A DNA stretch of 64,000 bases from Branchipolynoe longqiensis (GCA_030323885.1 CM059199.1:35534590-35598589); one strand, 5' to 3'. Positions 10,919-21,148 are shown, counted from the stretch's first letter. Program-made: numbers and translations. The notes: a model not told the origin generated them from the sequence alone.

Positions 10919-11362
10919 ATGCCGCGACGGACGTCAACACATGCGCGCACCACCCGAGATGCCGACATGCCTGTCAAGCCAACCAAGCAGCGTGCCCAGC
11001 CTAAATAGTTGATCACCAAAAAAGCAACCAACAAAAAGAATGGTTCAGCTGAGGAGGACGCCGACACAACGCCTGATGTGGGAGGGATCGCCTTACTTCG
11101 TCAAGCTATGACTGACTCACTCGAGCAACAAGCTCAGTTCGCCAAAAAGATAATGGACAGGATGGAGGCACTCGAGACGACCGGCAAACGCAGGAAGGGT
11201 TCACCGAGCACTAGCTCATCCGATGACGGTGCAAGATCATCAAAAAGCAGACGCTGCAGCTGGGACAGCCGTGACAAGTCTTGTACTGTTTCACGCGACG
11301 CCAGATGCAAAGAGCACAAAACTGACAGTCGCCGACAATGGAGGAGGAGCATATTATCCTAA
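10919..11362 (+). pseudogene. Gag-like ORF1 fragment of a retroelement
   Basis: An ATG in a GCCAAAATG context at 10919 opens a basic N-terminus (MPRRTSTHARTTRDADMPVK) that reaches an in-frame TAG at 11006-11008, then continues open to 11362. The downstream part has an acidic stretch, a helical segment (LLRQAMTDSLEQQAQFAKKI followed by MDRMEALET) and a basic Ser/Arg-rich end. The layout of basic N-terminus, coiled-coil-like helix and basic tail resembles ORF1/Gag of LTR or DIRS-type elements, and it lies between repeats R1 and R2. No zinc knuckle, protease or RT is present. It could instead be a chance frame in a GC-rich repeat; the similarity in layout to 33465-34022 argues for a retroelement. 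Confidence 0.35.
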
Positions 11363-11363
11363 T

Positions 11364-11446
11364 TAACTTAACATGATTTTTCATTTGAACTTATTTTATT
11401 GTTAATAAAATGTCCATACTATGAGTTCCTTGTTGCGTTATCAAAT
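11364..11446 (+). repeat. Block repeat R2, first copy
   Basis: About 80 bp containing TTTGAACTTATTTTATTGT, AATAAAATGTCCA and GAGTTCCTTGTTGCG, repeated at 12175-12256. The AATAAA could be a polyadenylation signal of the enclosing element. Confidence 0.8.
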
Positions 11447-11631
11447 TGGTCATGTTGGTCGGCAACATGGGTAATTTGGGCGCTACAGGGAACAAACCCC
11501 CTCCCCCCCTACCTAGTGACCCCTCCCGCACCGCACCACGCCACCTGGCACACTATCCTGGCACCTCCCAACACTCTTCCCAAATTAAATCCACCACCCC
11601 ACACCGGGTGGCGCCACCACACTCGCCCCAA

Positions 11632-11760
11632 CTGGTGAGCACTCCCCGAACCCAAGTCGCCATCCGGTTGGGCCGCCCCAACTCCCTCAGTTCTCACCCT
11701 GACGCCAGACCATCTACACCTGCCCCCCATTTTTCGACCACCCAGCCATCCCTACAATAA
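11632..11760 (+). repeat. Block repeat R1, second copy
   Basis: Second copy of the 10763 repeat, ending in AATAAAAA. From 11761 to 12174 the sequence is a degenerate, irregular array of ATTGACCTCATTA-like phrases with no coding sense. Confidence 0.7.
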
Positions 11761-12174
11761 AAAATCAGCCGACGGTTTGAGTGTCAGGTCGTGTGGTTCA
11801 AATCTCCATGAACCGACCAATGACCCTGAACTATAACCTCATTAGAACTTGAGCTAATTGACCACAAACTCTCTTATCCCACTCTCCACCGCTACGATTA
11901 TCTCACTATTAATTGACCTCATTATCTATTGACTGACCTCAATACAACTTTCACCTAATTACCACTTAACCTTTATTGAATATAGACATTGACCTCATTA
12001 CTCATTACAACCTTCACCTATCTACCTTGTGACCTTGATTGAACCTAAACTGATTGACCTCGTTACTCATTATCTCTATCATAACATTGACCTATTTACT
12101 CACTACATTACTTGACCTCGATGTGAACTTTGTCATACACTTGATGATTGACCTACTCATAATATACTAATTAC

Positions 12175-12256
12175 CTTAGCATGATTGTCCATTTGAACTT
12201 ATTTTATTGTAAATAAAATGTCCACACTATGAGTTCCTTGTTGCGTTATCAAATTA
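12175..12256 (+). repeat. Block repeat R2, second copy
   Basis: Second copy of 11364-11446, closing the R1-centre-R2 duplication. Confidence 0.8.
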
Positions 12257-12281
12257 TCATTATTTTCATCATTATGAATGA

Positions 12282-12344
12282 TGCTGATATGATCTGAGAT
12301 GTTGTCAGGACGTAAAACTCCAACAACCAACCAATCAACCAACC
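12282..12344 (+). mobile_element. SINE-A tail micro-insertion
   Basis: 63-bp insert consisting of the SINE-A terminal region (GATATGATCTGAGATGTTG, AGGACGTAAAAC) and its CAACCAACC tail, between exact 11-bp duplications ATTATGAATGA (12271-12281, 12345-12355). Confidence 0.85.
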
Positions 12345-12634
12345 ATTATGAATGACCACCAGATCAACATTTTATGCATCTATTATTTGAAGATTTACCT
12401 CGTTTGCCTCCAACCAACAGAGTGCCAGCTAAAAGGTTTTCGTTGTAGTTATTGTTATATTCGGAATTCCTTTTGTTTTATTAAACATTTCCTTTCCTTC
12501 CGATTGAAACTACAAAAAATACAACAACAACAAAACACAACACAACTACACCCAAAGACATTTTATTTTCGGAAAACTCTGCAGACCACAGGTGGAGTGA
12601 CTGGGTGCGAGGCTTGGGGATTGCGAGCTAGCAA

Positions 12635-12870
12635 TATTTAAGGTAACATCATGCCGGATTTGAACTTAAGACAATTGTCGAGAGAGTGATGAAAATAGGA
12701 AACACTGTGCCCAGAGCAGGAATCGAAGCAGCGTGTCTTAGATTCTGAGCCAGTGTGCTAATCATTACATCACCTAGGCTCCCTGATGTTAGCACCGTAT
12801 CCATGCCTACCCGTGTCTGTTTCTCCATGGCTGAGAGGTCAGAGCAGACTAGTGCAGTATTATGCACCCA
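12635..12870 (-). mobile_element. SINE-D copy
   Basis: Minus strand: CAGGGAGCCTAGGTGATGTAATGATTAGC (A box region), GATTCCTGCTCTGGGC (B box region), then TTTCCTATTTTCATC. The leader complementary to CCATGGCTGAGAGGTCAG is also present. tRNA-derived SINE with a TGGTGTAATGGTTAGCA-type head. Confidence 0.75.
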
Positions 12871-13014
12871 TGGTAGCACAATCACACATTATCCTAGTTG
12901 CTTAATCTTGATCACCAGGTGAGGTTATAATAGAATGGACAGCCTGAGTGTTTGTCTAGTTCGAACCCACGACAGGCTACATGCCTAGGATGTCTTTAAT
13001 TGTACATAGTCTGA

Positions 13015-13333
13015 TTTAAAGTGGTTTTCTCTGTATGGCAGAGTGGTTAGAGTGTCTGACTTTTTTCTAGGTCGGACTCCTACTCTGAAGGTTGGTGGTT
13101 CGATTCCCCATGCCCTGCCCACCACCTCTGCCAATTTGGATTTCCACTGCTGTGTATAACTTACAGCGTCATCAAAGACGGGTTGCACTCATACCATGTC
13201 TATGTGGTATGGGAGGGTAAAAATCCATTGGGTCGGTAAATGGGTTGGCTGTGGCTTTCTATCGACAGCCTAATGGTGAAAACAAGTGTATTCCGACTTA
13301 TCCATAATAGGTGGTATAAATCTTCAAGAAAAA
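13015..13333 (+). mobile_element. SINE-C, nearly complete
   Basis: tRNA-like head with ATGGCAGAGTGGTTAGAGTG (A box) and GGTTCGATTCCCC (B box) separated by a long CTAGGTCGGACTCC segment, as in tRNAs with a long variable arm (Leu/Ser type, inferred). Body: CCATGTCTATGTGGTATGGG; tail: TGGTGAAAACAAGT, TTATCCATAATAGGTGGTAT. Confidence 0.85.
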
Positions 13334-13609
13334 GCAAGGATTTCATTTTCGAAACCAAAATAATTAGTTAGATTTGAGCCAACTTAGATAGCGGTGCATT
13401 TATTAAGCGTCTGTTTCTGCATAGAAGGGCATCCTATATCAAAACAATAGAACCCGTTAGTGTCACCGTTGAGGCCAATGGTGTCACCGTTTAGACAAGC
13501 ATGCTAACTTGTATATTGGATATTTAAACTTCAAATACCTCCTCAGTTAGACATTTAAATTGAAGTTTCCTTCATTCTCAAGTAAAGTAGTTTATAATGA
13601 GCATCATAC
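13334..13609 (+). mobile_element. MITE-2, left part, split by an LTR
   Basis: Follows the 17063 copy in order (ACCAAAATAATTAGTTAGAT, TGCATAGAAGGGCA, AATAGAACCCGTTA, ACTTCAAATA) and stops at the solo LTR. The missing right end is at 13952-14003. The extreme left TIR is lost. Confidence 0.75.
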
Positions 13610-13947
13610 TGTAGGAGGCTGTACATGAGCCCCACTACCATGCGGTGGTGGCAGACACTATGCCGCACACCTACGCAGTTATACTGAACTATGCTAGGTG
13701 GCGGCAGGCTAGTCACCGGGCAGACCCCGCCTAGGCTGCCCTCTACTGCGTGTGGCTAGCACACCCCCCACCTGCCTATAGAGGCGACGTGGGACCTGGC
13801 GAGTTAGGGGGCAGGTCAGTTGATTGTTGATGCCACGGAGAGCCGAGAGGTTTTGTAATAAACCAGGTTGAAGCGTACTGATACTGAATCTTGGCATTCT
13901 TCCGTGAGTGCATGGCAGTGTGGGGGGGAAGACCATGGACCATCACA
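13610..13947 (+). mobile_element. Solo LTR, nested in MITE-2
   Basis: 338 bp, begins TGTAGGAGGCTGTACAT and ends GGACCATCACA, so it has TG...CA termini. It is flanked by an exact 4-bp duplication ATAC (13606-13609, 13948-13951). A sister copy at 62545-62878 has the same ends and a different 4-bp duplication. GTAATAAACC about 90 bp before the end may be the polyadenylation signal. No internal coding region accompanies it, so it is a recombination product of an LTR retrotransposon of unknown family. Confidence 0.9.
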
Positions 13948-13951
13948 ATAC

Positions 13952-14003
13952 CATATTTATCTAAATAAATTAACGAAACTCAAAGCCCTCGGACTATGGA
14001 ACT
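13952..14003 (+). mobile_element. MITE-2, right end after the LTR
   Basis: Continues the MITE consensus: CATATTTATCTAAATAAAT, AACTCAAAGCCCTCGGACTA and terminal AACT. Confidence 0.7.
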
Positions 14004-14044
14004 GGAATATAATCCATTCAACGGAGCATGCACTTAGAGATGTT

Positions 14045-14215
14045 GCCTACGGCCGGAGGCAGTGACCGAACCGATAGGGCGCAGGGAGTTTGAATCCCGG
14101 CCGAGTCAAACCAATTACATACAACATTCCTAGCCTGACGATCGGCCTTATTAGGATAATGTGACTGAGTGGGATATCGGTTTATTTCCCATATCCTCCG
14201 GACATGTCACAATAA
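14045..14215 (+). mobile_element. SINE-A fragment
   Basis: Degenerate head (GGCAGTGACCGAACCGATAG), B-box-like GTTTGAATCCC, GAGTCAAACCAA, then AGGATAATGTGACTGAGTGG. Tail missing. Confidence 0.65.
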
Positions 14216-14289
14216 ATGCTTAATGAGTGCATTAGTGTGTAAGCTGCATATGTACCATCCAATCTAGTTAATGTTTTAGATAAGATAAT

Positions 14290-14324
14290 GTGATGCTTTT
14301 ATCGGAGTATGCAGCTTTAAATTG
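14290..14324 (-). mobile_element. MITE-2 terminal fragment
   Basis: GATGCTTTTATCGGAGTATG then CAGCTTTAAA is the left end of MITE-2 on the minus strand. A similar end (GATGCTTCCATCGGACTGTG) is at 15008-15030. Confidence 0.5.
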
Positions 14325-14500
14325 CTGTAATAAGTTGAGCATTATAAACACTTTTTCACTATATGTAAAACAATCAAAATAAATGAGGATTTCCTTTTAG
14401 GTATCCTAAGAAAAACCATGCTGATTCAATTTCGGTGTGCATACCAAAATGCCGGACATATATATGCTTTGTCTACTTATTTTCAAACGTAGCAATTTAA

Positions 14501-14842
14501 AGGCCTGGTCACAGACACATTAGTGGATGTAGTTGAACGTAGTCGATGCTAACATAGTTGACCGTAGTTGACCGTAGTTGACCGTAGTTGACCGTAGTTG
14601 ACCGTAGTTGAACATAGTTGAACGTAGTTGAACGTAGTTGAACGTAGTTGAACGTAGTTGAACGTAGTTGAACGTAGTTGAACGTAGTTGAACGTAGTTG
14701 GACGTAGTTGAACGTAGTTGAACGTAGTTGAACGTAGTTGAATGTACCGGAGAAGTATGGATGCCAGTACGTTCAACTACCTTCAACTACGTTCGCCTCC
14801 ACTATGATCAACTACGTCCACTAACATGTATGTGACCTGGCC
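14501..14842. mobile_element. TIR/minisatellite element B
   Basis: 342 bp between exact TTAA duplications (14497-14500, 14843-14846). Inward ends are AGGCCTGGTCACAGACAC and GGCCAGGTCACATACATG; both continue TTAGTGGA then GTAGTTGA, giving TIRs of about 40 bp. The interior holds 19 consecutive 10-bp units at 14551-14740 without an indel, first ACCGTAGTTG then AACGTAGTTG. The unit is the same motif as the inner end of the TIR. The 75- and 88-codon frames are array artefacts. Confidence 0.85.
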
Positions 14843-14869
14843 TTAACCCAGTAACACCAATTTGCAGTA

Positions 14870-14935
14870 GGTCGGTTGTTTTTTTGAATATTACATCCTG
14901 GCAACATCTAAGGTCATATCAAGACGGGGTCAAAC
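14870..14935 (-). mobile_element. SINE-A tail micro-insertion, weaker case
   Basis: 66 bp of SINE-A 3' end (TTACATCCTGGCAACATCTA, AGGTCATATCAAGAC) between 7-bp duplications TGCAGTA (14863-14869, 14936-14942). The duplication is short, so the call is weaker than the others. Confidence 0.5.
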
Positions 14936-15201
14936 TGCAGTAAATGTTTAATAAGCGCACTAGGGGATCAGTTCGATATGCACAAGCAAATCTAGATAAG
15001 CGTCTCGATGCTTCCATCGGACTGTGCAGGCTTAATACTAGGCTACGATTAGATGGATCCGATATGGCGAGATGAATTGCTATCGACACAACAATAGTCA
15101 ATATTTCATCTTGTACACTACATGAGTAATTGAATGCGCAGGGCCATCAACTCGCCATTACTATGGACGCTAGCCATGCTGTCACAAAGTGATAACAGAC
15201 T

Positions 15202-15541
15202 AGCCGGGATGGCCGAATGAGTTAGAGCGTCCGTCTCCCGTGTTGGTAGATCGTGGGGTCGTGGGTTCGAACCCTGGTCGAGTCAAACCAATGACTTTAA
15301 TCTTAATACTTGTTGCTTCCTAGCCAGGTGCTCGACATTATTAGGATAGGGCAAGCACTGGTGTGCCCAGTGTCAGGATAATGTGACTGAGTGGGATATC
15401 AGGTCATCGTGCTGGTGGCCTGGTCTCCCAGTGGAGCAGCACTATAAAGTCGACATGAGTGTGCACTGTCACAAGTCGGTACCCGTCCTGATATGACCTT
15501 AGATGTTGCTAGGACGTAAAACAACAACAAACAAACAAACC
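15202..15541 (+). mobile_element. SINE-A, full length with perfect 15-bp TSD
   Basis: Reference copy for the family. AAGTGATAACAGACT occurs exactly on both sides (15187-15201, 15542-15556), the hallmark of LINE-mediated target-primed insertion. Order: tRNA-like head with A box TGGCCGAATGA (15210-15220) and B box GGTTCGAACCC (15264-15274); body from GAGTCAAACCAATGAC to GGATAGGGCAAG; middle GTGTCAGGATAATGTGACTG and GAGCAGCACTATAAAGTC; 3' stem-loop 15484-15516; tail of CAAA-like repeats. 340 bp. SINEs are transcribed by polymerase III and depend on a LINE enzyme. Confidence 0.95.
15484..15516 (+). other. SINE-A 3' terminal stem-loop
   Basis: CGTCCT (15484-15489) pairs perfectly with AGGACG (15511-15516) around a 21-nt loop GATATGACCTTAGATGTTGCT, followed by TAAAAC. 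Loop and downstream sequence align with the LINE hairpin at 26238-26271. Confidence 0.8.
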
Positions 15542-15556
15542 AAGTGATAACAGACT

Positions 15557-16220
15557 CTAACTATCGGCAGCAGCAGGACCGTCAATTTAGACGCCATCTA
15601 GTGTCCAGTCTTGTATATCAACCATTGGAAGTAGCTTTCGAATCACTTCATCCTGAGCTGCTGAACCAACAATACGTGTACCACAAGCTGCCAAAATTTA
15701 CCATCCCACCACCCCAGCTTAAAAATAATACCTTATAGGGTTAACCATATGTGAGCGTTGAACATTAAATGATTCAAACATAGACTCCGCAACATGTAAC
15801 AAGAAGCCAATATAATATAGCATGTCGGTCTCATGTGATTCAATTATGAAACCGACACAAATAATGAGAATGTACCTACCTAGCCACCGCTAGTGTTGTA
15901 ACAAGTGGACCACTACGGCAGAACCTATAGTGAAGACAAACAGGGAAGACAACTAACTTTGACAGTGATCGATCAGCAGCAACCTAATGTAAATAACACG
16001 ATGATAAATCGCCTGCATACTCTGGATTATGCAGACACTAGACATTATGGCGGACTGCCTAGCTAGTGTATCTGAAACATGCATGGTGGTGTGCGATTAA
16101 CATGGCAGATACCTCCCCACCCAACACCCTGATAGTTTTTAAGAATGTACTGGGTGGGTATTCAGTTACTGATACAGGAGCCGGTGCTAACTTCTATTTT
16201 GTGCACATATTTACATATAT
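15557..16220. other. No gene recognised
   Basis: Mixed sequence. One short frame (15544-15738, 64 codons) has no recognisable domain. A partial MITE-1 end (TGTGATGTATAATAATTATG) starts near 16228, with a TA run at about 16384-16400. Confidence 0.45.
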
Positions 16221-16621
16221 ACATCTGTGATGTATAATAATTATGCAAGTATAAATACGCGAAAGAGAATGATTCCTACATGATCACCCATATGTTGCGT
16301 ACTACTTTATGGGTGACCCCTGTTCACAGTTGCGCCAGGTGGCGCCACCACCCCAACCCTACCAGTGTCGAGAAATACTGTTATTATATATATATATACA
16401 TATAAACATTATATTCAGTATATTCATCATATACATATGGTTATGGCATATTTGCACTGTGTTTATCTAAATAGCAGTATCGTCGGATGGTTTTAACTCT
16501 CCCCATATATATTTCTTGTCACCAATATCTTTGTCATTTAATTATTTGTTTTGTTAAGGGCCTTGCGGTATACTGATTAAACAAGAAGCACATTCAGTTA
16601 CAGGCATGACGCATGGTTCGG

Positions 16622-16900
16622 TGTTGGAGTTTTACGTCCTCGCAACATCTAAGGTCATGCCAGGAAGGGTACCGACTTGTGACAGTGTGCACTCATGCTG
16701 ACTTTATAGTGCTGCCCCACTGGGAAATCAGGCCGCCAGTCCCATGAAACCTTGACTGAGTGTGAAATCGCATTCAGCGTGTCGGTGGCCTGGTCTGCGA
16801 AGTAGGGAGCATTATAACATCACCATTCGTGTAACCAGTCAATATCCGTCCTGATATGACACTAAATGTTGCTAGGACATAGAATTCAACCGACAATCCG
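16622..16900. mobile_element. Inverted pair of SINE-A 3' parts
   Basis: 16622-16748 is SINE-A tail and middle on the minus strand (GGAGTTTTACGTCC to AATCAGGCCGCCAG); 16755-16895 is the corresponding region on the plus strand (GACTGAGTGTGAAATCG to TTGCTAGGACATAG). The halves face each other and could fold into a long hairpin. Either two insertions or an inversion during retroposition. Confidence 0.7.
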
Positions 16901-17062
16901 ATCAAAAGAGGTTCCATATGCAGTGTCGACTATGGTGCGCCTGGCATAGTCTCACTTTGTATAAGCGCCTTTGCACCTACTTGATATAAGTGGCTGTACA
17001 AACATCCAGCTGTCTGGAGGAGCGTCCCAATCTATGTAATGCAGAGTTGGCTTACTCATTAA

Positions 17063-17409
17063 AGCTGCATAGTCCGATGAAGCATCAACTTTTCAAAACC
17101 AAAATAATTATATAGATTTTAATCTACATATCTGACTTAGATATTGATGCACATATTAAGCATTTATTACAACATAGAAGGGAACACTGAGACAATTTGA
17201 TAGAACCTGTTACTGTTGAAGCCTATGGTGTCAGAGTTTTGGCGTGCTTGCCAAAACTAAGTTTGCATGTTTGAATTTCAAATATCTCAAAACTTATCCA
17301 TTTAAAATCAAAGTTACTTTAACCTGAAATAAGGTAGAATATAACGATCAATTTATTATATTTATCTCAGAAAAATGACCAAAACATAAAACCATCGGAC
17401 TATGCAACT
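17063..17409 (+). mobile_element. MITE-2, complete
   Basis: 347 bp flanked by TTAA on both sides (17059-17062, 17410-17413). TIRs: AGCTGCATAGTCCGATG and, inward from the right, AGTTGCATAGTCCGATGG. AT-rich, non-coding. TTAA duplication suggests piggyBac- or Kolobok-type mobilisation (inferred). Confidence 0.85.
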
Positions 17410-17599
17410 TTAAGTATCGCCTCCAACGCAGGCCAATTTTCAAATCACTGAATCTGCCTCATGTTTAAAAAAAATAATACATTACAAAATTGTGGTTGTT
17501 CTATTATAAGTTTGAACCAGTGGCACTGCATGTACTTCTGAATGTAGGAGTGACAGGCAGCTCTGGTTGTTTGGTGCTTTGCGTTCTAGCAACATCTAA

Positions 17600-17925
17600 G
17601 GTCAAATCTGGACTGGTGGTCTCTGTTAGAGTGTCTGACTTTTTCCTAGGTCGGACTCCTAATCTGAAGGTTGGTGGTTCGATTCCCCATGCCCCCCCTC
17701 TGCCAATTTGGATTGCCACCGCTGTGTAGAACTTACATCATCATCAAAGGCCAGTTGCTCTCATACCATGTCTATGTGGTGTGGGAGGTTAAAAATCCCT
17801 TGGGACGTTAAAAGTGTAGACTCGGGCTTTCTATCAACAGACTGTCTAATGGTGAAAACAAGTCTATTCAGGCTTATCCATGATAGGCAGTATAAATCTT
17901 CAAGAACAAAAAAGAAAATGTAGTT
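17600..17925 (+). mobile_element. SINE-C copy
   Basis: Head from GTTAGAGTGTCTGACT with B box GGTTCGATTCCCC, body CCATGTCTATGTGGTGTGG, tail GGTGAAAACAAGTC, TCCATGATAGGCAGTATAAA. A 40-bp SINE-A tail piece (TTCTAGCAACATCTAAGGTC, 17577-17612) lies directly before it. Confidence 0.8.
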
Positions 17926-17947
17926 CTGAATGTGGCATTGGCAGGTA

Positions 17948-18003
17948 CAATAGTTTGTTTGTTCCTTAACGCCCGATCAACATCTCAGGTCATATTAGGA
18001 CGG
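17948..18003 (-). mobile_element. SINE-A tail micro-insertion
   Basis: 56 bp of SINE-A 3' end between 10-bp duplications TTGGCAGGTA (17938-17947) and TTTGCAGGTA (18004-18013), one mismatch. Confidence 0.75.
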
Positions 18004-18013
18004 TTTGCAGGTA

Positions 18014-18653
18014 GAGACTAGGACAAAATAATTTTACTTAAGTGAGTATATTACATGAAGATTCGATTAAAGTGTTTTAGCTGTATGCTCAATTTAAGTC
18101 GGACACTCCACCATTAGGTTCCACTCAATACATAGGGTGAGGATGTTCTGTTCAGTTGTGTTCATTTGCAGCAATGAATTTGAATCTGCTGGTGTTAGCT
18201 GGGTGGATCCTGGAATCTGAGGTTCATATAGTATTGCTGTTAACACCTTGTCAACCTGCCTTTTGAACAACTGCACACTGCAGTTTGATCGATTTCTTAT
18301 ATAAGCTGGCATTGCATTGAAAAGCTGAACTTCTGAACTTCTGAGCCATAAATACTGCTTTCCCGCAGGGTCTTTGTTGGCTGTGAGGCGTTCATATTCA
18401 TGGCTCCTACCTGACTAAGTCTACCATATCTTTTTGAATGATACATTGTTATGCGATAGTTAGGTACTTTGCCATCAATCATTTTCTAGGTGTACATTAT
18501 TGGATATCTCTCACATCGACGTTCAATGTAGTACATTTTTAGGACTTTTGGTCTGACCCAGTCAATAAGTGAGTAGGTAAAGCCTTTGCTATAAACCTTA
18601 CATTTGCTCCTATCACTGCTGTATTAGGGTTATATGAATCAACCTTGTGGAGC
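18014..18653. other. No gene recognised
   Basis: No repeat or domain I can name; frames of 72 codons or less. Confidence 0.5.
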
Positions 18654-19010
18654 GGGACGTAGATCAGGCTGTAGAGTGTCCACCTGTGAAGGTGTCTGTC
18701 ATCCTATTGATCCTCCTCAGTGGACCCATTTGCAGTTTGGGGTATTTACCATTCCAACTAGTGGTCCACAACTGGTTCATCAAAGGTTGTGGCATGTGCT
18801 CTCCTGTCTGTGGGAAATTGCATATAAAACATCCCCTTGCTGTTTATCAGAAAGATTAGCCTATGTGGCAGTAGCGGGTTTCCTCCAAAGAAATATGTCA
18901 GAATGACCATGTGTTTGACATCCAATAGCCAATGGTGGCTGGAATACCAGTGCGCCGGAGCTGACAAATGTTATATTCAGATGAATAAATATTTTACCAA
19001 AAAGAAATGA
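18654..19010 (+). mobile_element. SINE-M (mollusc-type SINE)
   Basis: Starts GCGGGACGTAGATCAGGCTG with a tRNA-like head, then GTCCACAACTGGTTCATCAAAGG, TGTGCTCTCCTGTCTGTGGG, GCATATAAAACATCCC, TAGCGGGTTTCCTC and TTTGACATCCAATAGCCAATG. I recognise this order of phrases from SINEs widespread in bivalves and gastropods (from memory). It ends with the CCAGTGC hairpin and ATGAATAAATATTT. Confidence 0.75.
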
Positions 19011-19869
19011 TACAAGTTAATGTGCTTCAGAGGCGGCATTAAATAAAAAAAGCTTTATTTAATCCATCTCAGACCTCCCCTTTATTCGCTGATATGCTGG
19101 TTGGTGCCTCACCCTTGTATTACTCACCACTTCTGATATCAGCAGTGTACACTTCATCAGACATACACGTTACTCCTGCAGCCCTGTTTCTGGAACAGAG
19201 AACCTACTGGAAAAAGTTTCGGAAGGCTGGGTTATCGAAATAACAGGATGATTTTGCAATTTAATATGTTAATTATATTAGTCAAATACATGCTTCTATT
19301 AGAGCCCACTACATTTGGGGTAAATAATTTACAAAATCATGTAAATAAACACCTTAATTGTCAAATCGAGAGCTTTCTGTGATTGCCGTCTTCCTTTTTT
19401 TTTGCATTGTCTTGGAATTCGTCAACTTTACACCAACATAGATAAACAATGAACACCGAACCTACCATCTCCACAGTTAATTCCTACAGAAGCAGTTTTT
19501 GCTGGGTTTTAGGCTGAGTTTTCATTCACCACTAGTCTGAATGCCGCAAATGTTGCTAGGACACAACACCCCAATCAATTACTAACTCACTCAACATCGC
19601 CGTAAATTTAGTCCGCACCCATGCCAAATTCTTCCACTTCCACCACGACCTTACACCATATGTTTCTGGCAGATTGCCAAGTGTAAAGAGGTGCCTCCCC
19701 CAGCACACACACTCTGTCTAATCGGATTTGTCTGGCTCATCTCCGCGACCAGTTCTCCTCAGATAGTGCTAATTCACCAGTCACCTGTGTTCTCAGTAAA
19801 CAATATTTGTCAAATATTCCGATATTCGGCATAGGGGGGAATGCAAATGTTCTATTACTGATCGGTGTA
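19011..19869. other. No gene recognised
   Basis: AT-rich sequence; no domain, TIR or SINE visible. Confidence 0.5.
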
Positions 19870-20295
19870 CGTGACCAGGCGCATGTATATATGTATGGGT
19901 TGGTGGTGCCTAAGTGGGATGTAAATAGACATAGTGGTGCTGGCAGGTCTGGGTGTGAGGGAACTCAGGGCCTACCCCCTCTGCTGAGATAGGGATCACC
20001 ACACTCAAAAGTCAAGGTTGGTGGTGGCCATGGGGCAATACAGCTTTTGGTGATGGACAGACCACTGGTATTCATGGGGACCAGGAATACTGGATCCCTA
20101 TTGGTAGGGCCAAGAATGCTTGTTTCCGATTGGGGGAAAGGGGTGGGTGATACTCTACAATGAACCCATGTAACCATATAAATAAAAAACCAGAGGGCTT
20201 GACTCTCTCTTCTTCTTTACACTTTATACTCCTTTCTCTTTGTCTGGATTCATTTCACCATAGCCATCCTACACAGCCACAGATTCGAGCCTTAG
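19870..20295 (+). mobile_element. LTR-like repeat, copy 2
   Basis: Collinear with 1-517: AAATAGACATAGTGGTGCTG, GGTGGTGGCCA, GACCAGGAAT, CCCTATTGGTAG, GGTGATACTCTACA, CCATATAAATAAAAAACC, CT-rich block, CACAGATTCGAG. Lacks the 100-bp duplication of copy 1 and stops before the ACTTTACA end. Confidence 0.6.
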
Positions 20296-20334
20296 CCTTC
20301 ATAATTTGACATCGGATTAGCTTTTTTTTGTATC

Positions 20335-20610
20335 TTATTTGATGGAAGTGGTCCTGTCATATTTCTTAAAAACTCACTGCCGCCACATAGGCTGCTTCTT
20401 CTGATAAGCAGCAAGGTGTCTTTTTTATGCACCTTCCCAGAGACAGGACAGCACTTACCACAGCCCTTGATGAACCAATTATGGGCCACTGCTTGGAATG
20501 GGAAATAACCCAAACTGCTAAAATCTCCCCTGAGCAGGATCGATCAAGTGACCCACACCTTCACAGTTGGACACTCTACTGCCTGAGCTGTGTCCCGCTC
20601 CCGTATTTTC
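20335..20610 (-). mobile_element. SINE-M copy
   Basis: Minus strand of the 18654 family: GAGCGGGACACAGCTCAGGC head, GGCAGTAGAGTGTCCAAC, CCATAATTGGTTCATCAAGG, CTGTCCTGTCTCTGGGAAGG. The 3' end beyond the AGTGAGTTT stretch is lost. Confidence 0.75.
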
Positions 20611-20704
20611 AACACACACAGTTGCAATCTAATTAGATATATGTGCATTAACTATTCCCGTCATCACCTTTTGAGCATGAATTCAAGTATTGTTGTAATA
20701 TAAT

Positions 20705-20935
20705 GTAATATATTAGAGTGTCCCTCTCCCGTGGTGGTAGATCATGCTATTGTGGGTTTGAATCCTGGTCGAGTCACACCAATGACTTAAAAATTGGTAC
20801 TTGTCACTTCCTAGCCAGACGCTCAGCATTACTCGGTTAGGGCAAGGAGCAGTGGAATGAGGAAGACCAGTCGTCTGCAACTGAAATTTCCCCTGCTTAA
20901 ACAACTAACGTACCACCAACAAAAATAACATGCTA
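20705..20935 (+). mobile_element. SINE-B, nearly complete
   Basis: Head with GTGGGTTTGAATCCTGG (B box), GAGTCACACCAATGAC, body CTTCCTAGCCAGACGCTCAG and GGGCAAGGAGCAGTGG, tail B GAATGAGGAAGACCAGTCG, GAAATTTCCCCTGC, AACTAACGTACCACC, ACAAAAATAA. Same head and body as SINE-A, different 3' half. Confidence 0.85.
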
Positions 20936-21148
20936 AAGGTCTACTGTCACATTGATTGAATGCGTGTTCTAGTTCTCATTTGTTGTTATTAGTGCAGGCA
21001 TAGACAGCAGCAAAAGGACATGTATGCACCTTCCCTCCTCATGAGCTGTCAAGCACACTTCGTCCACGCCCCTCACCCCTCACACATTGGCTCACCCTCC
21101 CGTCCAATCAGTAGGTTCGGATTTATAATAGATTATCTTAGATTAGAG

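Noticed and set aside
14551..14740. CRISPR-like or telomere-like array
   Set aside because: Units are directly adjacent with no spacers, the genome is eukaryotic, and the array sits between TIRs.
15205..15280. tRNA gene
   Set aside because: A and B boxes are present, but the sequence does not fold as a full cloverleaf with matching acceptor arms, it repeats many times with the same 3' extension and has target-site duplications, so it is a SINE head.
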